64,000 nucleotides of DNA from Streptomyces sp. NBC_01428 (lineage in GTDB: Bacteria > Actinomycetota > Actinomycetes > Streptomycetales > Streptomycetaceae), in NCBI RefSeq assembly GCF_036231965.1, contig NZ_CP109499.1:8246001-8310000 (forward strand). The letters are read 5' to 3'. Shown piece by piece: positions 60,762-64,000 of the stretch (within the stretch, counting starts at the first letter, position 1; each line of letters opens with the position of its first letter). A program made the position numbers and the translations under genes. The notes under the pieces were generated by a model. That model was not told the DNA's origin. It worked only from the letters and a program-made list of their open reading frames with translations, and made no database searches.

Positions 60762-61013
60762 GACAGGCCCCTGGGGAAGGACGGACGGAGACCTCCCTAG
60801 TACCCGCACCGGCCGCGCCATGCTGCTCCATCCGGGGGAAAGAAGCGCGGAAACTCGTGTGCATACAGCGCTGAGAGCGGGGCACCAGCATCCTGAGACA
60901 GCTTGAGGACGCCATCCCCCCTGGCGGACCCGAGCTTCGCGGCCCCGCAGGCAGTCACCCCCCCCCGGCTGTCGGCGGGGCCGCCTCTCTTCTCCGGTCC
61001 CGGACGGCGCCCG

Positions 61014-63497
61014 TCAGCCGACGGCACCTCCGGACCCGTCGGCCTCGTCCCCCGGCTTCTCCGCGCCGTCCCCGGGGTCTGTCCCCTCCACCTGGATTCC
61101 GACGATGCACGTGTCGTCGTCCGTGTCGGACCTGCTGTACGTCAGCAGCCGGTCGAGCTGGTGGTCCAGGGTCCGGGAGGTCGTCCGCGCGGCCTGCAGC
61201 AGTTGGCGCAGCGACACCTCCACCGAGCGGTCGCGCCGCTCGATCAGACCGTCCGTGAACATCAACAGCGTGTCGTGGACGGCGAGTTGCACCTCGTCCT
61301 CCTCGAACGTCGCCTCGGGCACGGCACCGAGCAGGATGCCCTTGATCAGCGGGAGCGGGGACGCGTCCGCGTCACGGACCAGCACCGGCGGCAGATGCCC
61401 CGCCCGGGCCCAGCGCAGCACACGGCGGCGCGGATCGTAGATGCCGCACACCGCCGTGGCGGTGACCCCGCCGGTCAGATGGTGCGCCACGGCGTTGAGC
61501 CACGACAGCAGCTGGCCCGGTCCGGCACCCGTCACGGCCAGTCCGCGCAGTGCGTTGCGCAGCACCACCATGCTGGTGGCGGCCTCTATGCCGTGTCCCG
61601 CGACGTCCCCGACGCACAGCAGGACGAGACCGGAGGGCAGGACGACGGCGTCGTACCAGTCGCCGCCGACGAGCTGCTCGGTCTCCGCGGGGCGGTAGCG
61701 GACCGCCACGCGGAGCCCCGGCGCCCGCAGCGGAGCCTGGGTGGGCGGCATGATCGCGTGCTGCAGCTGGAGGGTCAGCCGGTTGCGTTCGTGGGCCTGC
61801 TGCTCGGTGTGGGCGAGCTGGTCGCGGGTGACGGCCAGGGCGACCTCGGTCCAGTGCTGGGCCGAGATGTCCTGGTAGGCGCCGCGGACGACGAACAGCC
61901 GGTCCTCGGCGTCGAGCACCGGCTCGGCCACCATCCGGATGTGCCGGGTGACCCCGTCGGGCCGCTGCAGCCGGAACGCGGCCGACGCGGGCCGCCTGTG
62001 GTGCAGGACCGTCCGCAGGAAACGGCCGATGGTCACGGCGTCGTCCGGATGCGTGTGCGTGGACAGCTCCTCCAACGGCACCGGCCCGGCCGAGGGGGAG
62101 CGGCCGTACAGGTCGAAGAGGGTGTCGTTCCAGATGGTCTCGCCGGTCAGCAGGTTCTCCTCGAACCCGCCGATCCTGCCGAGCCGTTGGGCGTGCTGGA
62201 GCAGGCTCGCCAGCCGCGCAGCCTCGTCCTCGATACGCCAGATGAACAGCAGTGCCCCGCCGTGCCGGCTGACGCTGATGTCGGCCACCGACGACAGCGG
62301 CACCTGGTCGACCAGCGCCGTGAGGTCCATCCGGCGGGCCCGGAACGGCTCCCCGGTGGCATGCACCCGCTCGATGCACTGGAACAGCTCGCTGTCCCCG
62401 GCCGCCATCGGGTAGGCCTCCAGCAGCAGCGCGCCCTGGACACTTCCCCGGGGCCGGCCCGCCGGGTCGAGGAACCGGCTGTTCACATGACGGATACGGA
62501 AGTCGGCCAGCCGCCCCCGGTCGTCCAGGTACGGCACCAGCACGAGAGCGGGATCGTGCAACCCGTCGACCAGGTCGACCAGTTCGGCGACCTCGGTCGT
62601 TCCGCGCGCCTCGCGGTCCTCGCCCGGCGGCACGTGCGTCTCCAGCGTGTGCGAGCACAGCTCCGCCAGCGCCTCGACCTGCCGCACGACCTGCGGGGGC
62701 TGAGGTGCCAGCGGGGAGGGCCAGGCGATTTCGAGCACGCCGTGGACCCGGCCCCCGGAACCGGCGGGGACGGCCACCCGTCCGCCGTCCGGACGGTCCG
62801 CGTGCCCGATGGAGGGCAGTCCGGTGCCGGACAGCGCGGTGGCCCACTGGGTGGACCGCTCGGTCAGCGCCCGGCGCGCCATCGTCGCCACGCCCGGTGG
62901 CACATAGCGCCAGCGTCCGGCCTCGTCGGCCGGGAACCCCGCGCTGCCCGCCAGGGACAGTGAACCGTCCGCGGCGGCCGCCCAGATGGCGACGGCGACG
63001 GCCCCGAGCGGGGCCAGCGCGTGCTGGAGCAGGGAGTCGGCGACGGCCTGGGTGTCGTTCGCGGCCAGGGCGCCGCTCTCCGCCGCGCGCAGCCGCACCG
63101 CGGGGGAGTCGTCGTCGGACGCGCGCGCGGCCGTGACGGCGAGGAAGGTGCTGGTCACCTCGGAGAGCCGGTCGTGCGCGGCCTGGTTGATGATCTCGAC
63201 GGCGAGCTGGAGCTGCGGCACCCTCGCCTGCCCGGCCAACTCGGCCAGCTGACGGGCCGCCTGGGCGGGGCCGCAGCCCAACCGCTCGACCAGGATGCCC
63301 TTGGCCAGCTCGATCAGCGCCCGTCCGTCGGCCTCCAGGTGGGCCGCCCGCACCTCATGGCGCAGCCGCTCGACCGTGGCCGCCAGCCTGCCGACGGGCG
63401 AGGGACTGCCCGTGTCCGCCGGGTCCTGCGCCCGTTCTGTCTCCGATGTGCCGGACACTTCGTCGACGTCGGCGCCGGTCGGTTCAGGACTGTTCAC
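61014..63497 (-). CDS. ANTAR-GAF-PAS-PAS-SpoIIE phosphatase
   Basis: 827 residues. An N-terminal ANTAR domain (about 45-107: RALIELAKGILVERLGCG, QAARQLAELAGQARV) is followed by GAF (about 150-290), two PAS domains (about 305-410 and 440-550: RLGRIGGFEENLLTGETIWN in two pieces), and SpoIIE/PP2C (about 600-800) with VGGDWYDAV, GDVAGHG and DDDTCIVGIQV. An RNA-binding-type ANTAR at the N-terminus of a phosphatase is notable. GTG start behind GAGGAG. The upstream hybrid kinase on the same strand may share signalling. Confidence 0.9.
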   Translation of the reverse strand: MNSPEPTGADVDEVSGTSETERAQDPADTGSPSPVGRLAATVERLRHEVRAAHLEADGRALIELAKGILVERLGCGPAQAARQLAELAGQARVPQLQLAVEIINQAAHDRLSEVTSTFLAVTAARASDDDSPAVRLRAAESGALAANDTQAVADSLLQHALAPLGAVAVAIWAAAADGSLSLAGSAGFPADEAGRWRYVPPGVATMARRALTERSTQWATALSGTGLPSIGHADRPDGGRVAVPAGSGGRVHGVLEIAWPSPLAPQPPQVVRQVEALAELCSHTLETHVPPGEDREARGTTEVAELVDLVDGLHDPALVLVPYLDDRGRLADFRIRHVNSRFLDPAGRPRGSVQGALLLEAYPMAAGDSELFQCIERVHATGEPFRARRMDLTALVDQVPLSSVADISVSRHGGALLFIWRIEDEAARLASLLQHAQRLGRIGGFEENLLTGETIWNDTLFDLYGRSPSAGPVPLEELSTHTHPDDAVTIGRFLRTVLHHRRPASAAFRLQRPDGVTRHIRMVAEPVLDAEDRLFVVRGAYQDISAQHWTEVALAVTRDQLAHTEQQAHERNRLTLQLQHAIMPPTQAPLRAPGLRVAVRYRPAETEQLVGGDWYDAVVLPSGLVLLCVGDVAGHGIEAATSMVVLRNALRGLAVTGAGPGQLLSWLNAVAHHLTGGVTATAVCGIYDPRRRVLRWARAGHLPPVLVRDADASPLPLIKGILLGAVPEATFEEDEVQLAVHDTLLMFTDGLIERRDRSVEVSLRQLLQAARTTSRTLDHQLDRLLTYSRSDTDDDTCIVGIQVEGTDPGDGAEKPGDEADGSGGAVG

Positions 63498-63602
63498 CGT
63501 GCGACTGCTCCTCGGCGGGGACGCCCGAGGGCGCGGGGGAGGGGCGCCGGCGCGGGGGGTTCCCCCGCCGACCGGCAGCGGCTGTCGGTGCCGGACGCCA
63601 TG

Positions 63603-64000
63603 TCACTCTCCGAGCCAGCGGTGGACACAGGCGATGAGGTCATCGGTGTCGACCGGCTTGGTGACATGGTCGCTGGCCCCCGACAGGAGGCTCTTCTCGC
63701 GGTCTCCCGGCATGGCCTTCGCGGTCACCGCGATGATCGGCAGGCCGGCGTAGCGCGGCATCTTCCGGATCTCGGCCGTCGCCGCGTACCCGTCCATCTC
63801 GGGCATCATCACGTCCATCAGGATCAACGCGATCTCGGGCCGGGCCAGCAGCGTCTCGATGCCCTTCCTGCCGTTCTCCGCGTGCAGCACCTGGAAGCCG
63901 TGCAGCTCCAGAATGCCGCTGAGCGCGAAGAGGTTGCGGGCGTCGTCGTCGACGACCAGCACCGTACGGCCGCGGAACGCGTCGTCGATCGGCTGCGCGG
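63603..64000 (-). CDS. C-terminal receiver domain of a hybrid histidine kinase (partial)
   Basis: The visible 130-odd residues end the gene. FRGRTVLVVDDDARNLFALSG is the receiver start with acidic Asp triad. LILMDVMMPEMDGYAA holds the phospho-acceptor Asp. VTAKAMPG has the conserved Thr, followed by DHVTKPV with the Lys. The frame is open to the window edge through QPIDDAF, so the receiver is attached to an upstream domain, most likely a kinase (a GAF/HAMP hybrid kinase is common in Streptomyces). It ends 105 bp before the ANTAR-SpoIIE start. Confidence 0.88.
   Translation of the reverse strand, partial: AQPIDDAFRGRTVLVVDDDARNLFALSGILELHGFQVLHAENGRKGIETLLARPEIALILMDVMMPEMDGYAATAEIRKMPRYAGLPIIAVTAKAMPGDREKSLLSGASDHVTKPVDTDDLIACVHRWLGE

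Overview
The window looks like a chromosomal stretch from a Streptomyces species or a close relative. The evidence is very high GC with strong third-position GC bias, a short chaplin, an SsgA-like cell-division protein, a WblE/WhiB1-type iron-sulfur regulator, a GlgE/TreS/maltokinase locus, DUF5133 and DUF4360 proteins, and many standalone HATPase, STAS and SpoIIE-type regulators. I saw no rRNA, tRNA, CRISPR array, insertion sequence, integrase or phage module.

Layout. 1-7.8 kb is alpha-glucan/trehalose metabolism: a minus-strand glgE-treS-maltokinase operon, then a degenerate HATPase protein and glgX on the plus strand. 7.9-19.8 kb is mixed: a berberine-bridge-type flavoprotein, membrane and secreted proteins, a chaplin, an NfeD-like/flotillin pair, a Tat-exported cytokinin-dehydrogenase-like enzyme, a TauD-type dioxygenase, and a peroxiredoxin/DoxX pair. 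20-33.8 kb is a regulatory region: CsbD, four ATP-binding regulators, a WhiB-like protein, a GAF-ANTAR protein, a phospholipase-D-like enzyme, three STAS proteins, MarR repressors and a complete stressosome operon (rsbR-rsbS-rsbT, an RsbT-phosphatase fusion, a GAF-SpoIIE phosphatase) whose five genes overlap by 4 bp each. 34-38 kb is export: MarR, an ABC-2 drug transporter and a 14-TM MFS pump. 38-48.4 kb holds a five-domain sensor phosphatase, a GNAT acetyltransferase, an AAA ATPase, an MMPL transporter, a secreted thermolysin-like protease and a Sua5/YrdC-family protein. 48.5-54 kb carries a dehydrogenase plus AhpD-like pair and a divergent cholesterol oxidase / 3-ketosteroid dehydrogenase pair. 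54-64 kb holds another membrane SpoIIE phosphatase, an anti-sigma factor without a sigma gene, a membrane-anchored sulfite-oxidase-fold molybdoenzyme, a membrane-tethered HTH protein, a probable frameshifted small gene, a DMT exporter, an SsgA-like protein, an ANTAR-PAS-SpoIIE phosphatase and the C-terminal receiver of a hybrid histidine kinase that runs off the window.

How it fits together. The dominant theme is partner-switching stress signalling: six SpoIIE-type phosphatase domains, five small HATPase proteins, three STAS proteins and one zinc-binding anti-sigma factor, with no sigma-factor gene. The regulated sigma factors must therefore be encoded elsewhere. Shared operator-like palindromes (TTGTC-N4-GGCAA upstream of rsbR and again near 33.25 kb; a 30-bp-phased pair of CCTGTC-N9-GACAGG dyads in front of the middle marR) suggest that MarR proteins may control part of this region. 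Several genes appear to be read from leaderless transcripts (TANNNT about 6 bp before the start codon). All assignments come from reading the sequence and remembered family features; no database search was run.
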